This document shows positions 19,063-28,923 of a stretch of 54,858 nt of DNA, one piece after another. The notes under the pieces were generated by a model that was not told the DNA's origin, searched no databases, and saw only the letters and a list, made by a program, of their open reading frames with translations. Where the stretch lies: positions 1-54,858 of the forward strand of contig CACETY010000008.1 of NCBI GenBank assembly GCA_902562645.1, read 5' to 3'. The DNA is from an uncultured Pelagibacteraceae bacterium (lineage in GTDB: Bacteria > Pseudomonadota > Alphaproteobacteria > Pelagibacterales > Pelagibacteraceae). Made by a program: the position numbers and the translations under genes. Each line of letters begins with the position of its first letter. Within the stretch, counting starts at the first letter, position 1.

Positions 19063-21072
19063 ATGAAGGATGTAGAAATAAAAAAATACTATAGGGAAAA
19101 AATAAATGAATTAAAAAATCATAACAAATTATATTTTGAAAAAAGTTCGCCAAAAATATCTGATAAAGAATATGATGAAATTAAAAAAGAAATACTTGAT
19201 TTAGAAAATAAATTTTCTTTTTTAAAGAGTTCTTCTTCTCCATCCAATTCTCTAGGATTTGCTCCCTCAAAAAATTTCATAAAATCTACTCACAGAGTAA
19301 AAATGTTATCTTTATCAAATGCTTTTGGCATAAAGGATTTAGAAAATTTCGAAAAGAAAATATTTAATTATCTCAACAAGAGAATTGATATTGAATACAG
19401 TGTTGAACCGAAAATAGATGGAATTTCAGCGTCATTAACTTACAAAAATGGATTATTAGTCATGGGTACTTCAAGGGGAGATGGTACCACAGGTGAAGTA
19501 ATTACTGAAAATTTAAAAACAATTAATGATATACCGCACAAAATAACTAATAAAGACTTCCCAAAAGATATAGATATTAGAGGCGAGGTTTTCATAGAAA
19601 AGGATGATTTTAAAAAGTTAAAAAATGATTTCGCTAATCCTAGAAATGCAGCATCAGGTTCCTTGAGACAAAAAAATCCATTAGAAACTAAAAAAATTCC
19701 TCTTAACTTTATTGCTTATACTTATGGTTACTTTGAAAGTAATAAAATAAAGAAACAGTCCGATTTTTTAATATCGTTGAAAAAATGGGGTTTTAAAATA
19801 AATGAGCATAATAAGGTTTTAAAAACTATTAAAGATCTAGAAATTTTTCACAAACAATTTGAGAATGACAGATTTAATTTAAAGTATGATGTTGATGGTT
19901 TAGTCTATAAAATTAATAATCTTGATCTTCAAAACAGATTAGGATTTACAGCAAATTCTCCCAGGTGGGCTATAGCTCATAAATTTTCAGCAGATAGTGC
20001 ATATTCTATAATAAAAGACATAAATATTCAGGTTGGTAGAACAGGTGCATTAACTCCAGTAGCAAGAATAAAACCAGTAAATATTGGGGGTGTAGTAGTT
20101 TCTAATGCAACACTTCATAATGAAGATGAAATAATTAGAAAAGATATAAGACTTGGTGATACTGTAAAAGTAGAGAGAGCAGGTGACGTTATTCCTCATG
20201 TTGTATTAGTTGATCTAAAAAAAAGAAAAAAAGAGTCAAAAAAATTTGTATTTCCAAAAAAATGCCCATGTGGTTTTGATACCATAAAAGAATTTAATAA
20301 ATTTACGAAAAAATATGATGCAGTGAGAAGGTGTCCAGATCGAGGATTTGAATGTGAAAAAATAGCTGTAGAAAAAATTAAACATTTTATATCAAAAGAA
20401 GCACTTAATATTGACGGTTTAGGGAAAAAAGTCGTGGAAAATTTTTGGAATCTAAAATTAATAAGATATCCACAAGATATTTTTAACCTTGATTATGCTA
20501 AAATTTCTAAATTTGATGGTTGGGGTGATCTCTCAGTCTCAAACTTAAAATATTCAATTGATCAATCAAAAAAAGTTTCTTTAGATAGATTTATTTATTC
20601 TATAGGTATTAGGCATATTGGAATTGAAAACGCTAAGCTTTTAGCAGAATATACAAAATCAATAACTAATTTCTTAAACTTAATCAAAAATAAAAAATTT
20701 AATGAATTTTTAAATATAGATGGAATTGGAGAAACTCAAATTAATTCATTAAAAAAATTTTTTGAAAATAAATCAAATTATAAAATAATTGAAAAGTTAT
20801 CTTCTATGTTAAATATTTCTGATCTTAAATTAAATAAAGATGGCAAACTTTTAAACAATACATTTATGTTCACAGGAAAATTATCAAATATGAGTAGAGC
20901 TGAAGCAAAATCTTTGATTGAAGAAAATTCAGGATCTGTTGTAAGTTCAGTTAACAAAAAGTTAAAATATTTAATAATTGGTGAAAAACCAACAAACCGA
21001 AAAGTTCAAAAAGCTAAAGAACTAGGAATAAAAATTTTATCTCAAAAAGAGTGGCTTAATTTATTAAATTAG
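19063..21072 (+). CDS. ligA: NAD-dependent DNA ligase LigA
   Basis: Replicative DNA ligase of 669 residues. Domains in order: Ia/adenylation domain with the catalytic KIDG (Lys 117), OB fold (VGRTGALTPVARIKPV), a small cysteine cluster, helix-hairpin-helix repeats, and a C-terminal BRCT domain (FMFTGKLSNMSRAEAK). The cysteine cluster is unusual: the first pair is C401-P-C403 and the second is C424 with six residues before C431, whereas the family norm is C-x2-C and about C-x4/5-C. recN, which commonly lies between bamD and ligA in alphaproteobacteria, is missing here. The gene converges on the aminopeptidase gene with a 9-base overlap. Confidence 0.96.
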   Translation: MKDVEIKKYYREKINELKNHNKLYFEKSSPKISDKEYDEIKKEILDLENKFSFLKSSSSPSNSLGFAPSKNFIKSTHRVKMLSLSNAFGIKDLENFEKKIFNYLNKRIDIEYSVEPKIDGISASLTYKNGLLVMGTSRGDGTTGEVITENLKTINDIPHKITNKDFPKDIDIRGEVFIEKDDFKKLKNDFANPRNAASGSLRQKNPLETKKIPLNFIAYTYGYFESNKIKKQSDFLISLKKWGFKINEHNKVLKTIKDLEIFHKQFENDRFNLKYDVDGLVYKINNLDLQNRLGFTANSPRWAIAHKFSADSAYSIIKDINIQVGRTGALTPVARIKPVNIGGVVVSNATLHNEDEIIRKDIRLGDTVKVERAGDVIPHVVLVDLKKRKKESKKFVFPKKCPCGFDTIKEFNKFTKKYDAVRRCPDRGFECEKIAVEKIKHFISKEALNIDGLGKKVVENFWNLKLIRYPQDIFNLDYAKISKFDGWGDLSVSNLKYSIDQSKKVSLDRFIYSIGIRHIGIENAKLLAEYTKSITNFLNLIKNKKFNEFLNIDGIGETQINSLKKFFENKSNYKIIEKLSSMLNISDLKLNKDGKLLNNTFMFTGKLSNMSRAEAKSLIEENSGSVVSSVNKKLKYLIIGEKPTNRKVQKAKELGIKILSQKEWLNLLN

Positions 21073-22743
21073 CTTAGCTAACCATCTTTTTTCATTTTTA
21101 TTTAAAAATGGAGAAATATTATTGTAAACATCAAAGTGATATTTAAATAAATATTTTTTTTCTGCTTTATTGAGCATTTTCTGATTAATTAAGTCTATAT
21201 CAATAGGTGCCATCGTTAGGTTTTCAAATATAAGTTTAGATCTAATTTTTTTTATATAAACTAAATTTTCAATTCTAATTCCAAAATCATTTTTTTTATA
21301 AAAACCAGGTTCATTGCTTAAAACCATTCCCTCTTTTAATTCTACTAAGTTATTTTTTGATATTGCTTGTGGTCCCTCATGAACATTTAGAAATACCCCC
21401 ACTCCATGACCAGTGCCGTGACCATAATCAAGGCCTACTGAATTGAGGCTCTTTCTGGCAATTTTATCAATATTATGCCCATTTCTCTCTTTATTAATAT
21501 TAGACAAGGCTACACCAATGTGTCCCTTTAAAACTCTTGTGAAAATATTCTTCACTGTATTTTTGACATTAGAAAAACATACTGTCCTTGTAACATCTGT
21601 AGTTCCCCATTTATACTGACCACCAGAATCAAGTAATAGTAAGTCATCTTTTTTTAATTCTCTGTTAGAAAATTTATCAGATCTATAATGTATTACTGCT
21701 CCATTTGGCCCGGATCCAGCAATTGTATCAAAGCTTGGGTATAAATAATTTTTATTTCTTTTTCTAAAACTCTCTAATTTTTTCTCAATTTTTTTCTCTG
21801 TAAGGTTATTTTTTTTAAGATTTTTTATCCAATATAAAAATTTTGTTAAAGCAACACCATCTTCAATGTGTGCATTAATCATATTTTTAATCTCAGTTTT
21901 ATTTTTTAAAGATTTCATAATATAAATAGAATCTTCTCTATCAATTATTTTAAATTTATAATTAATTAAACTTTCATCAGAAACGGAGCAGGTTTTACTG
22001 TCAATACAAAAATTTCCAATTTTCAAATTAATTAAGCATTTAAAAAAATCATCTTCCTTTAAAAAATTTATTTTTAATTTTTTATGGCTCAACTTTATTC
22101 TTTTTATCTTCTGTTGATTTGAAAAAAAATAAATTTTTTTTTCTTTTGTTAGCACCATTTTACAATTTGCAACTGGAGAATTGGGGAGATCTTTTCCTCT
22201 AATATTTAAAAGCCAACAAATATTTTCACCCGAGCTGATAAAGTTATAATCAACTTTCTTTTTTTTCATAATTTTTATCAATCGGTTTATTTTAGAATTA
22301 ATACTTTCCCCTGCAACAGATGCTTTAAGATTAAAGAAAGGATAACTATTTTTTGTATTACTTTTATTTTCAAATTTAAATTTTAAAGGTAATAAGTTAT
22401 AATTATCTCCAAAGTATTTATTTAGTGTTTCCCAAGTAAAAAGATCTGGATCAAAACCAATTTTTATTTTTTTCTTTAGAATGTCCTTAGGCCAAATATA
22501 AGGAATTTCACAAATTTCAAATTTTTTCCCAACCTCTTTTTCAGCTTGAATAGTATATCTTCCGTCAACAAATAAATATTTTTTATTTTTTAGGAAAATA
22601 GCAAATCCTGCAGAACCAGAAAAATTTGTAATTGATTTAAGATTATTTATCTTAGAATACTCCGTGAAATAATTATCATTTTTTGGCAAGATATATCCAT
22701 CCAAATCATTTGATAAAATAATTTTATTAATTACGACACTCAT
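21064..22743 (-). CDS. M24B-family Xaa-Pro aminopeptidase
   Basis: A 559-residue aminopeptidase P-like enzyme with two N-terminal creatinase-type domains and a C-terminal pita-bread catalytic domain. The dinuclear metal ligands can be read: Asp in LLLDSGGQ, Asp in GTTDVTRT, His in HGTGHGVGV, Glu in LSNEPGFY and Glu in GIRIENLVY. HYRSD and VHEGPQ are further family landmarks. It would remove N-terminal residues preceding proline in the cytoplasm. I place the start at ATG 22743, where ATGA overlaps the uvrD stop; reading upstream adds nine residues inside uvrD. It closely matches the pepP-like long form of alphaproteobacteria. Confidence 0.93.
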   Translation of the reverse strand: MSVVINKIILSNDLDGYILPKNDNYFTEYSKINNLKSITNFSGSAGFAIFLKNKKYLFVDGRYTIQAEKEVGKKFEICEIPYIWPKDILKKKIKIGFDPDLFTWETLNKYFGDNYNLLPLKFKFENKSNTKNSYPFFNLKASVAGESINSKINRLIKIMKKKKVDYNFISSGENICWLLNIRGKDLPNSPVANCKMVLTKEKKIYFFSNQQKIKRIKLSHKKLKINFLKEDDFFKCLINLKIGNFCIDSKTCSVSDESLINYKFKIIDREDSIYIMKSLKNKTEIKNMINAHIEDGVALTKFLYWIKNLKKNNLTEKKIEKKLESFRKRNKNYLYPSFDTIAGSGPNGAVIHYRSDKFSNRELKKDDLLLLDSGGQYKWGTTDVTRTVCFSNVKNTVKNIFTRVLKGHIGVALSNINKERNGHNIDKIARKSLNSVGLDYGHGTGHGVGVFLNVHEGPQAISKNNLVELKEGMVLSNEPGFYKKNDFGIRIENLVYIKKIRSKLIFENLTMAPIDIDLINQKMLNKAEKKYLFKYHFDVYNNISPFLNKNEKRWLAKLI

Positions 22744-24767
22744 TTTAATTTTTTTTGGTAACGTATCCAACCAGGACTTCTAATTTCAGTATCACTATCA
22801 AAATCTATATCTTGGTTGAATTCAAAATCTTCCTCTTTTTCATCAATAAAATTATTATTTTTTTTAATATATTCATCAGGTAGTTCATCCACAAACCTTG
22901 ATGCCATGCTGTCAATCCAGTCTCCTTGGTAAAATCTATTCATTGAAAACGATATTTTTGCTAGCTTTTTCGCTCTAGTAATTGCAACGTAGGCTAATCT
23001 TCTTTCCTCCTCTAGCCCACTTTCACCTTTTTCCTCTATACTTTTTTGATGAGGAAATAAACCTTCCTCCCATCCAGGCAAAAATACAACGTCAAACTCA
23101 AGTCCTTTAGATGCATGTATTGTCATTAAATTGACTTTTTCACTTTGCCAATCTTGGTCTAATGATGTTGCAAGAGCAACATGTTCTAAAAAACTCTCTA
23201 GATTATCAAATTCTTTCATCGCATTTAGAAGTTCTTTTATATTCTCTAATCTATTTTCATTTTCTAAGTCTTTCTTATTTTTAAGCATTTCACTGTATCC
23301 AGACTCATCAAGAATTGTTTGTAGTAACTTGTTATGGTTCATTTTCTTATTTAAATCATTTCTCCACTTAGCTAAAAGATTTAAAAGAGAGTTTAAACCT
23401 AATTTTGTTTTAGGTTTTATTTTGTTCTGTTCAATTAAATGTTTTGAAGCAATTTCTAAAGAGCATTTATTTAATTTAGCAAAATCATTTATAGCTTTTA
23501 CTGTTGTATCCCCAATTGATCTTTTTGGTACATTTAATATTCTTTCAAAGGCTAAGTCGTCCTGAGGTTGAAAAACCGTTTTAAGGTATGCAACGCAATC
23601 CTTAACTTCAGCTCTCTCATAAAATTTAATACCCCCAATAATTCTGTATGGAACGCCAATTTTTAAGAACCTTTCTTCAAATTCTCTAGTTTGAAAAATT
23701 GCTCTTACAAGAATTGCGACTTCATTTAATGAAAATCTATTTTTGAAATCCTCAATATTAGAGCCTATTTCAGTTGCCTCATCTTTTACATTTCTAAAAC
23801 AGTTTAAAGTTACAAGTTCTCCATCTTCTTGATCTGTAAAAAGTTTTTTTCCAACTCTATTTTGGTTATTTTCAATAATATTTGATGCTACATTTAAAAT
23901 ATTTTGAGTTGACCTGTAGTTTTTTTCTAACCTTATTATTTTTGTATTTTCATAGACATTTTCAAATTGAAGAAAATTTTTAATTTCTGCTCCTCTCCAA
24001 CTGTAAATTGATTGGTCATCATCTCCAACACAGCAAATATTTTGGTTATGTTTTGCTAAATACTTAAGCCATTCACTTTGAATAAAGTTTGTGTCCTGAT
24101 ATTCATCAACTAAAATATATTTAAATTTTTTAGAATATATTTTCGATATATCGCTATGTTTTTCAAAAATTTTTACTGTATGAAGAATTAAGTCACTAAA
24201 ATCTGCAGCGTTAAGATCTATTAATTTTTGCTGATAAATTTTATAGATTCCAAGGAAGCTTTTTTCTAATATGTCTTTACGTTTGAGTACAACTTCATCA
24301 GGGTAAAAGCCTTTATTCTTCCATTTATCAATTATCGCCAAAATATATTTTGGAGATATCTTTTTTGTATCTATGTTTTCAGATTTACAGATATTTTTTA
24401 TTAATCTTACCTGATCATCTTGATCAATAATTGAAAAATTTGATTTTAATCCAGCTGCTTCTGCATGTTTTCTCAATATTTTTGCGCTAATTGAGTGAAA
24501 AGTGCCTAACCATGGAAGGCCTGTTGCCTCTTTTCTTAGGAATTTAGAGACCCTTAATTGCATTTCTTTTGCAGCTTTATTCGTAAATGTTACTGCTAAG
24601 ACTTGATTGGGAAATGCCTTATGCTGTTTAACAATATGCGCAATTCTAGCTGTAAGAACTCTAGTCTTTCCTGACCCTGCTCCTGCAACAATTAAAAGAG
24701 GTCCGTCTAAATGTAAAACAGCTTCTTCCTGATTTTCATTAAGATTTGTTAAATAATCTAAATTCAT
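22740..24767 (-). CDS. uvrD: UvrD/PcrA-type 3'-5' DNA helicase
   Basis: Superfamily 1A helicase of 675 residues. Motif I AGAGSGKT (residues 28-35), motif Ia TFTNKAAKEM, motif II VDEYQDTN, motif III GDDDQSIYSWRGA, motif IV RLEKNYRS, motif V MTIHASKGLEFDVVFLPG, motif VI EEERRLAYVAITRA. It unwinds DNA in nucleotide excision and mismatch repair and clears recombination intermediates. UvrD fits better than Rep because of the alphaproteobacterial arrangement and C-terminal acidic tail, but the two are not easy to separate by eye. No SOS-like box was seen in the 36 bases upstream. It is coupled to the downstream peptidase gene. Confidence 0.93.
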   Translation of the reverse strand: MNLDYLTNLNENQEEAVLHLDGPLLIVAGAGSGKTRVLTARIAHIVKQHKAFPNQVLAVTFTNKAAKEMQLRVSKFLRKEATGLPWLGTFHSISAKILRKHAEAAGLKSNFSIIDQDDQVRLIKNICKSENIDTKKISPKYILAIIDKWKNKGFYPDEVVLKRKDILEKSFLGIYKIYQQKLIDLNAADFSDLILHTVKIFEKHSDISKIYSKKFKYILVDEYQDTNFIQSEWLKYLAKHNQNICCVGDDDQSIYSWRGAEIKNFLQFENVYENTKIIRLEKNYRSTQNILNVASNIIENNQNRVGKKLFTDQEDGELVTLNCFRNVKDEATEIGSNIEDFKNRFSLNEVAILVRAIFQTREFEERFLKIGVPYRIIGGIKFYERAEVKDCVAYLKTVFQPQDDLAFERILNVPKRSIGDTTVKAINDFAKLNKCSLEIASKHLIEQNKIKPKTKLGLNSLLNLLAKWRNDLNKKMNHNKLLQTILDESGYSEMLKNKKDLENENRLENIKELLNAMKEFDNLESFLEHVALATSLDQDWQSEKVNLMTIHASKGLEFDVVFLPGWEEGLFPHQKSIEEKGESGLEEERRLAYVAITRAKKLAKISFSMNRFYQGDWIDSMASRFVDELPDEYIKKNNNFIDEKEEDFEFNQDIDFDSDTEIRSPGWIRYQKKLK

Positions 24768-24803
24768 CGTTTATTTTTTTTTAATTTGAGCGATATTAAA
24801 TAA

Positions 24804-26174
24804 ATGAAAAAAATTGAGAAAATACCAATATTTGTCAAAGGTATTTTTTTATTAGTTGTATTGTTATTTTCAATAGGCATTTATTTATCAATACCAGTTT
24901 TATTTAATTATAAAAGCATAGAAAACATTATTGAAACTAAATTTTATTCTGATTTTGATATTAACTTAAAAATAAATGGTGACATAAAGTATCAATTACT
25001 TCCTAAACCTCATTTATTAATCAGTGACTCATCATTATCAATAATTGAAAATAATAATCAAGACATGTTAGTAGATACAAAAAATCTTAAAATTTTCTTA
25101 CTTTCAAATAGCTTATATCCCAAATCTAAAATTAGTTTTGAAAAATTTGAGATACAGAATACTAATTTTTTATTAAGACTTAAAGAATATAATATTTTAA
25201 GAAATTATTTTCACAATAGCAAAAGTAAACCATTTTATATTAAAAAGAGTAAAGTATTTGTAATAGATGAAAATGATGAAACTTTAATTATATCACCAAT
25301 AGAAAAGATTAATTTTACTACCTCTAAACAAGACGATTTAAAAAAATTAAATATTAAAGGAAATTTATTTGATTTAAACTTCAAATCATTGTGGAAAAAA
25401 AAATATGTTTCTCAAAAAAATTCACAAATAGAGATAGACTTTAATGAACCAAATATTTTGATAAAAAATCAGTTAAATTATAACAACAATTCTAACTTTA
25501 ACGGATTAACATCAATAAATTTTTTAAATCAGAAAATTGAAATAGATTATAATGTTAAAAACAATCAAATTACTTTAAAATCAGATAATAATAACAACAT
25601 TCAAATTGACACAAAAATAGAATTATCACCCTTTAATCTTAATTCTTTTATTACATTGAATAAGCAAAATTTAAATTTTTTGGTCGATGAATTAATATTT
25701 TCGATTTTAAATTTAAATTCCAATTTAATAGGTAATTTAAACGGAGATATTAAATTTCTTTTTACTAACATTGAGCATGAACTTATAAGAAATGGCAATA
25801 TAAATTTAAATATAAGCCAAAAAACTATTAATGTTAGTGAAATTTTATTTAATGTAGGCAAAATTGGACCAATTAAAACTGATATAAAATACATAGAGGA
25901 AAATGGTGATATAATATTTCAATCTACAAATTCCTTATTCATTAAAAATAAAAAAGAATTTGCAAAAAAATTTCAATTAAAATTAGATAAAATTAAAGAC
26001 ATAAATGTTATCCATTTTAAAATTGAAAAAAATATTTCTTCAGGATTAATTTCAATATCTGATATTAAAATTAATCAAACTGTAGATGATGTTAAAAACA
26101 ATGTTAAATCTAGATATAACATTAGAAATTCTCAGGAGCTTAAATCTTTAGTTAAAAATATTATTAATAGCTAG
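24804..26174 (+). CDS. AsmA-family membrane-anchored protein
   Basis: A 456-residue protein with one N-terminal transmembrane helix (about residues 10-32) followed by a long periplasmic part. The first 120 residues show the AsmA pattern: after the helix, a segment like [19 protein letters not shown] and a repeat of short beta strands ([24 protein letters not shown]). AsmA-like proteins form beta-groove structures in the envelope and are implicated in lipid transport and outer-membrane homeostasis. It is divergently placed 36 bases from uvrD and converges with fumC (4-base overlap). The exact subfamily is not clear. Confidence 0.75.
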   Translation: MKKIEKIPIFVKGIFLLVVLLFSIGIYLSIPVLFNYKSIENIIETKFYSDFDINLKINGDIKYQLLPKPHLLISDSSLSIIENNNQDMLVDTKNLKIFLLSNSLYPKSKISFEKFEIQNTNFLLRLKEYNILRNYFHNSKSKPFYIKKSKVFVIDENDETLIISPIEKINFTTSKQDDLKKLNIKGNLFDLNFKSLWKKKYVSQKNSQIEIDFNEPNILIKNQLNYNNNSNFNGLTSINFLNQKIEIDYNVKNNQITLKSDNNNNIQIDTKIELSPFNLNSFITLNKQNLNFLVDELIFSILNLNSNLIGNLNGDIKFLFTNIEHELIRNGNINLNISQKTINVSEILFNVGKIGPIKTDIKYIEENGDIIFQSTNSLFIKNKKEFAKKFQLKLDKIKDINVIHFKIEKNISSGLISISDIKINQTVDDVKNNVKSRYNIRNSQELKSLVKNIINS

Positions 26175-27559
26175 TCTGGTTTTATCATTTTATTTGGATC
26201 AACAATCTTATTATATTCTCTCTCGTTTATTAATCCTGATTTTAATGCTTCAGCTTTTAGAGTAGTTTTATTTTTTAATGCATTCTTAGCAATCTTTGCA
26301 GCATTATCGTAGCCAATCTTTGGTGATAAGGCAGTTACCAGCATTAAAGAGTTCTCCACTAAGTTTTTAATTCTGTTTTTGTCAGCCTTTAGTCCAGATA
26401 TACAATATTTTGCAAAACTTTTTGTGCTATCCGAGAGAATTTGGATTGATTGAAGTACATTATGAATTATTAATGGTTTAAAAACATTAAGCTCAAAATG
26501 ACCATGTGATCCAGCCATTGTTATTCCATTGTGGTTACCAATTACTTTTACACATACCATTGTAACAGCCTCACACTGAGTTGGATTTACTTTACCAGGC
26601 ATAATTGATGATCCAGGTTCATTCTCTGGCAATATCAACTCTCCATATCCAGCTCTTGGTCCTGAACCTAAAAATCTAATATCATTTGCTATTTTCATTA
26701 AACATACTGCAGTTGTATTTAATGTACCTGAGTAATTTACTATTGCATCATGAGCTGCAAGTGCAGCAAACTTATTTTTAGCTGGCTTAAAAGGTAACTT
26801 GGTTATTTTTTTAATTTCATTTACTATTTTTTTATCAAAATTTTTTTTGGTATTAATACCTGTACCTACCGCCGTCCCACCTTGTGCTAAATAATAAATT
26901 TCATTTAGTGAAACTTTTATTCTTTTAATGCATTCTTCTAGTTGAGATTGATAGCCAGAAAATTCTTGACCCAATGATAAAGGAGTAGCATCTTGTAAGT
27001 GCGTTCTACCTATTTTGACTATTTTATTAAACTCTTTTACCTTTTTTTTTAATTCTTTATTTAACAATGCTAAACTTGGTAATAGTTTTTCTCTAGTTTC
27101 CATTGCTATTGAAATATGCATTGCAGTAGGAAAAACATCATTAGTAGACTGAGATTTATTTACATGATCGTTAGGATGTACAGGTTTTTTTGTACCCTTT
27201 CTTCCATTTAATATTTCAATTGCTCTATTAGAAATAACTTCATTTACATTCATATTTGTTTGTGTTCCAGAACCAGTTTGCCAAACTTTAAGGGGAAAAT
27301 GATCATCTAATTTTCCCGTAATAACCTCATTAGAAGCACGTACAATTGATTTATAAACTTTTGAACTAATATCTTTATTTTTAAAATTTGTTACAGCGGC
27401 TGCTTTTTTTATAATAGCAATAGATTTTATTAACTTTGGTCTGACTAATACATCTCCAATATCAAAGTATTTTTTTGATCTTTGTGTGGATGCTCCCCAA
27501 TACTTATCCACAGGCACATTTATAGAACCAATGCTGTCATATTCTTTTCTGAATTTCAT
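26171..27559 (-). CDS. fumC: Class II fumarate hydratase FumC
   Basis: Oxygen-stable, iron-independent fumarase of 462 residues converting fumarate to L-malate in the TCA cycle. Motifs: [15 protein letters not shown], the substrate-site [40 protein letters not shown], and the signature [15 protein letters not shown] with the catalytic Ser loop. [11 protein letters not shown] is shared across the aspartase/fumarase superfamily; GxGTQTNMN and the TCA context favour FumC over aspartase. The gene starts 67 bases from a divergent MazG-like gene. Confidence 0.96.
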   Translation of the reverse strand: MKFRKEYDSIGSINVPVDKYWGASTQRSKKYFDIGDVLVRPKLIKSIAIIKKAAAVTNFKNKDISSKVYKSIVRASNEVITGKLDDHFPLKVWQTGSGTQTNMNVNEVISNRAIEILNGRKGTKKPVHPNDHVNKSQSTNDVFPTAMHISIAMETREKLLPSLALLNKELKKKVKEFNKIVKIGRTHLQDATPLSLGQEFSGYQSQLEECIKRIKVSLNEIYYLAQGGTAVGTGINTKKNFDKKIVNEIKKITKLPFKPAKNKFAALAAHDAIVNYSGTLNTTAVCLMKIANDIRFLGSGPRAGYGELILPENEPGSSIMPGKVNPTQCEAVTMVCVKVIGNHNGITMAGSHGHFELNVFKPLIIHNVLQSIQILSDSTKSFAKYCISGLKADKNRIKNLVENSLMLVTALSPKIGYDNAAKIAKNALKNKTTLKAEALKSGLINEREYNKIVDPNKMIKPD

Positions 27560-27568
27560 ATTTTAGTT

Positions 27569-27597
27569 TTGAGAGTATATTTATACACTTATACATT
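27569..27597 (+). promoter_or_regulatory. Candidate promoter for the MazG-like gene
   Basis: TTGAGA (27569-27574), a 17-base spacer and TACATT (27592-27597) are read on the + strand in the 67-base fumC/MazG divergent gap. A strong AGGAG ribosome site at 27618-27622 follows, 4 bases before the ATG at 27627, so the leader would be about 23 bases. Confidence 0.45.
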
Positions 27598-27626
27598 AAA
27601 TAATAATAAAATCATATAGGAGTAAA

Positions 27627-27998
27627 ATGACAAATTTTGAAAAAGTTGGTGTGTTTATGAAAACTTTTAATCAAGATGTAAAAGATACATCAAGTTTAAG
27701 CACAGATAAAATTAATTCGTTAAGAATTTCATTAATTAATGAGGAGTTAGAGGAACTTAAACAAGCAATATCAGAAAAAAATTTGACTGAAGTTGCAGAT
27801 GCATTAACAGATATTTTGTACGTTACTTATGGCGCAGGTCATGCTTTTGGTATCAATTTAGATAAATGTTTTGAAGAGGTCCAAAAATCTAATATGAGTA
27901 AATTGGGAAAAGATGGAAAACCAATATATAATGAATTTGGAAAAGTTATGAAAGGACCAGACTATTTCAAACCAGATTTATCAAAATTTATAAAATAA
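27627..27998 (+). CDS. MazG-like nucleotide pyrophosphohydrolase
   Basis: A 123-residue all-alpha NTP pyrophosphohydrolase-fold protein. The metal-binding pattern of the MazG/phosphoribosyl-ATP pyrophosphatase clan is visible: INEELEELKQAI (ExxE) and EVADALTDILYV (ExxD), followed by a FGINLDKCFEEVQKSNMSKLG segment typical of the stand-alone small MazG-like group. The likely reaction is hydrolysis of a nucleoside triphosphate to the monophosphate and pyrophosphate, perhaps housecleaning; the substrate cannot be told. It has a good AGGAG ribosome site and probably its own promoter. Its stop lies one base from the convergent ygfZ-like stop. Confidence 0.82.
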   Translation: MTNFEKVGVFMKTFNQDVKDTSSLSTDKINSLRISLINEELEELKQAISEKNLTEVADALTDILYVTYGAGHAFGINLDKCFEEVQKSNMSKLGKDGKPIYNEFGKVMKGPDYFKPDLSKFIK

Positions 27999-27999
27999 T

Positions 28000-28881
28000 T
28001 TATATCCAATTGGGTCTTAGCACCTTTATTTTTGCATCTCCACATTTTAGGTCTTTATCAAAATTAAAGCTTTTATCTTCCAATTTTAGTAAAGCAAATG
28101 GATTTTTATTATTTATTAATAACTTTCCAATATTTTTTTCTTCACAAGTAATTTCTTCACTATTTATTTCACCATCTAAAACTTTAATTGCAAATAACCT
28201 CTTACTAAGTTTATCTTTAAGTTTTATTCTAGCTGTATTCTCTTGACCCACATAACATCCTTTTTTAAAATCAATTCCGTTAAGCTCCTCAAAATTGCAC
28301 TCGATTCCAAATATTTTATCTTGAAGTTTATTTGTATCAATTTGAGCGATACCTAATTCGTGACTAGTGTTATAATATTCATTAACGTCAGAAACTTCTA
28401 AACCCAATTTTTTAATAGAAAGATATAGTTTTTCTAAATTTACCACTAGTCGAGCTCCTAATTTATCAGATCTAGGATCTAAAAAAATAGGATCTTCTCT
28501 AAATTTAATTGTAAAACCGTTTTCATCTTTAGAATTTTCTAATTCTAGAAATTTTTCCTTTGTTAAACTGGCAACTACAAACTCATTACTTAGATTTAAA
28601 ATCTCTACTTTAGATCTAAGTTTGTATAAATTTAACTGTTTATATAAATTTTCAATTATTTTCTTTTCACAATCTAAAAAATATCCAGATTTGTGTTTAA
28701 TAATTATAAAATCGTAAAGATATTTGCCTTGTGGGGTTAATAGAGCTGAGAAACAACTTCTATCCTCTGTTACATTTTCAATATTATTTGTAATTATATT
28801 TTGTAAAAATCCTTTTACATCATCTCCATTAATATAAAGCAGACCTCTATCCTCTAAAATGTAAACACTATTTCTATTCAT
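28000..28881 (-). CDS. ygfZ: YgfZ/GcvT-like folate-binding protein
   Basis: A 293-residue protein of the YgfZ (IBA57/CAF17) branch of the glycine-cleavage T-protein fold. The diagnostic signature KGCYVGQE with the conserved Cys is present (GIDFKKGCYVGQENTARI), and the N terminus has LLYINGDDVKGFLQNIITNNI (family V.G.DA..FLQG..TND). YgfZ proteins bind folate and support assembly or repair of certain Fe-S enzymes. The group is usually single-copy in alphaproteobacteria. It is divergent from pyrC across a 42-base gap, in which both promoters must lie. Confidence 0.85.
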   Translation of the reverse strand: MNRNSVYILEDRGLLYINGDDVKGFLQNIITNNIENVTEDRSCFSALLTPQGKYLYDFIIIKHKSGYFLDCEKKIIENLYKQLNLYKLRSKVEILNLSNEFVVASLTKEKFLELENSKDENGFTIKFREDPIFLDPRSDKLGARLVVNLEKLYLSIKKLGLEVSDVNEYYNTSHELGIAQIDTNKLQDKIFGIECNFEELNGIDFKKGCYVGQENTARIKLKDKLSKRLFAIKVLDGEINSEEITCEEKNIGKLLINNKNPFALLKLEDKSFNFDKDLKCGDAKIKVLRPNWI

Positions 28882-28923
28882 ATTGTAATACTATAACAAA
28901 TGATATAAGTAGTTTTTTTATAA

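Noticed and set aside
23131..23565. A 144-codon open frame on the + strand inside uvrD
   Set aside because: It is the opposite strand of a well-conserved helicase and its product is Ser/Phe/Leu-rich with no recognisable domain; a shadow frame.
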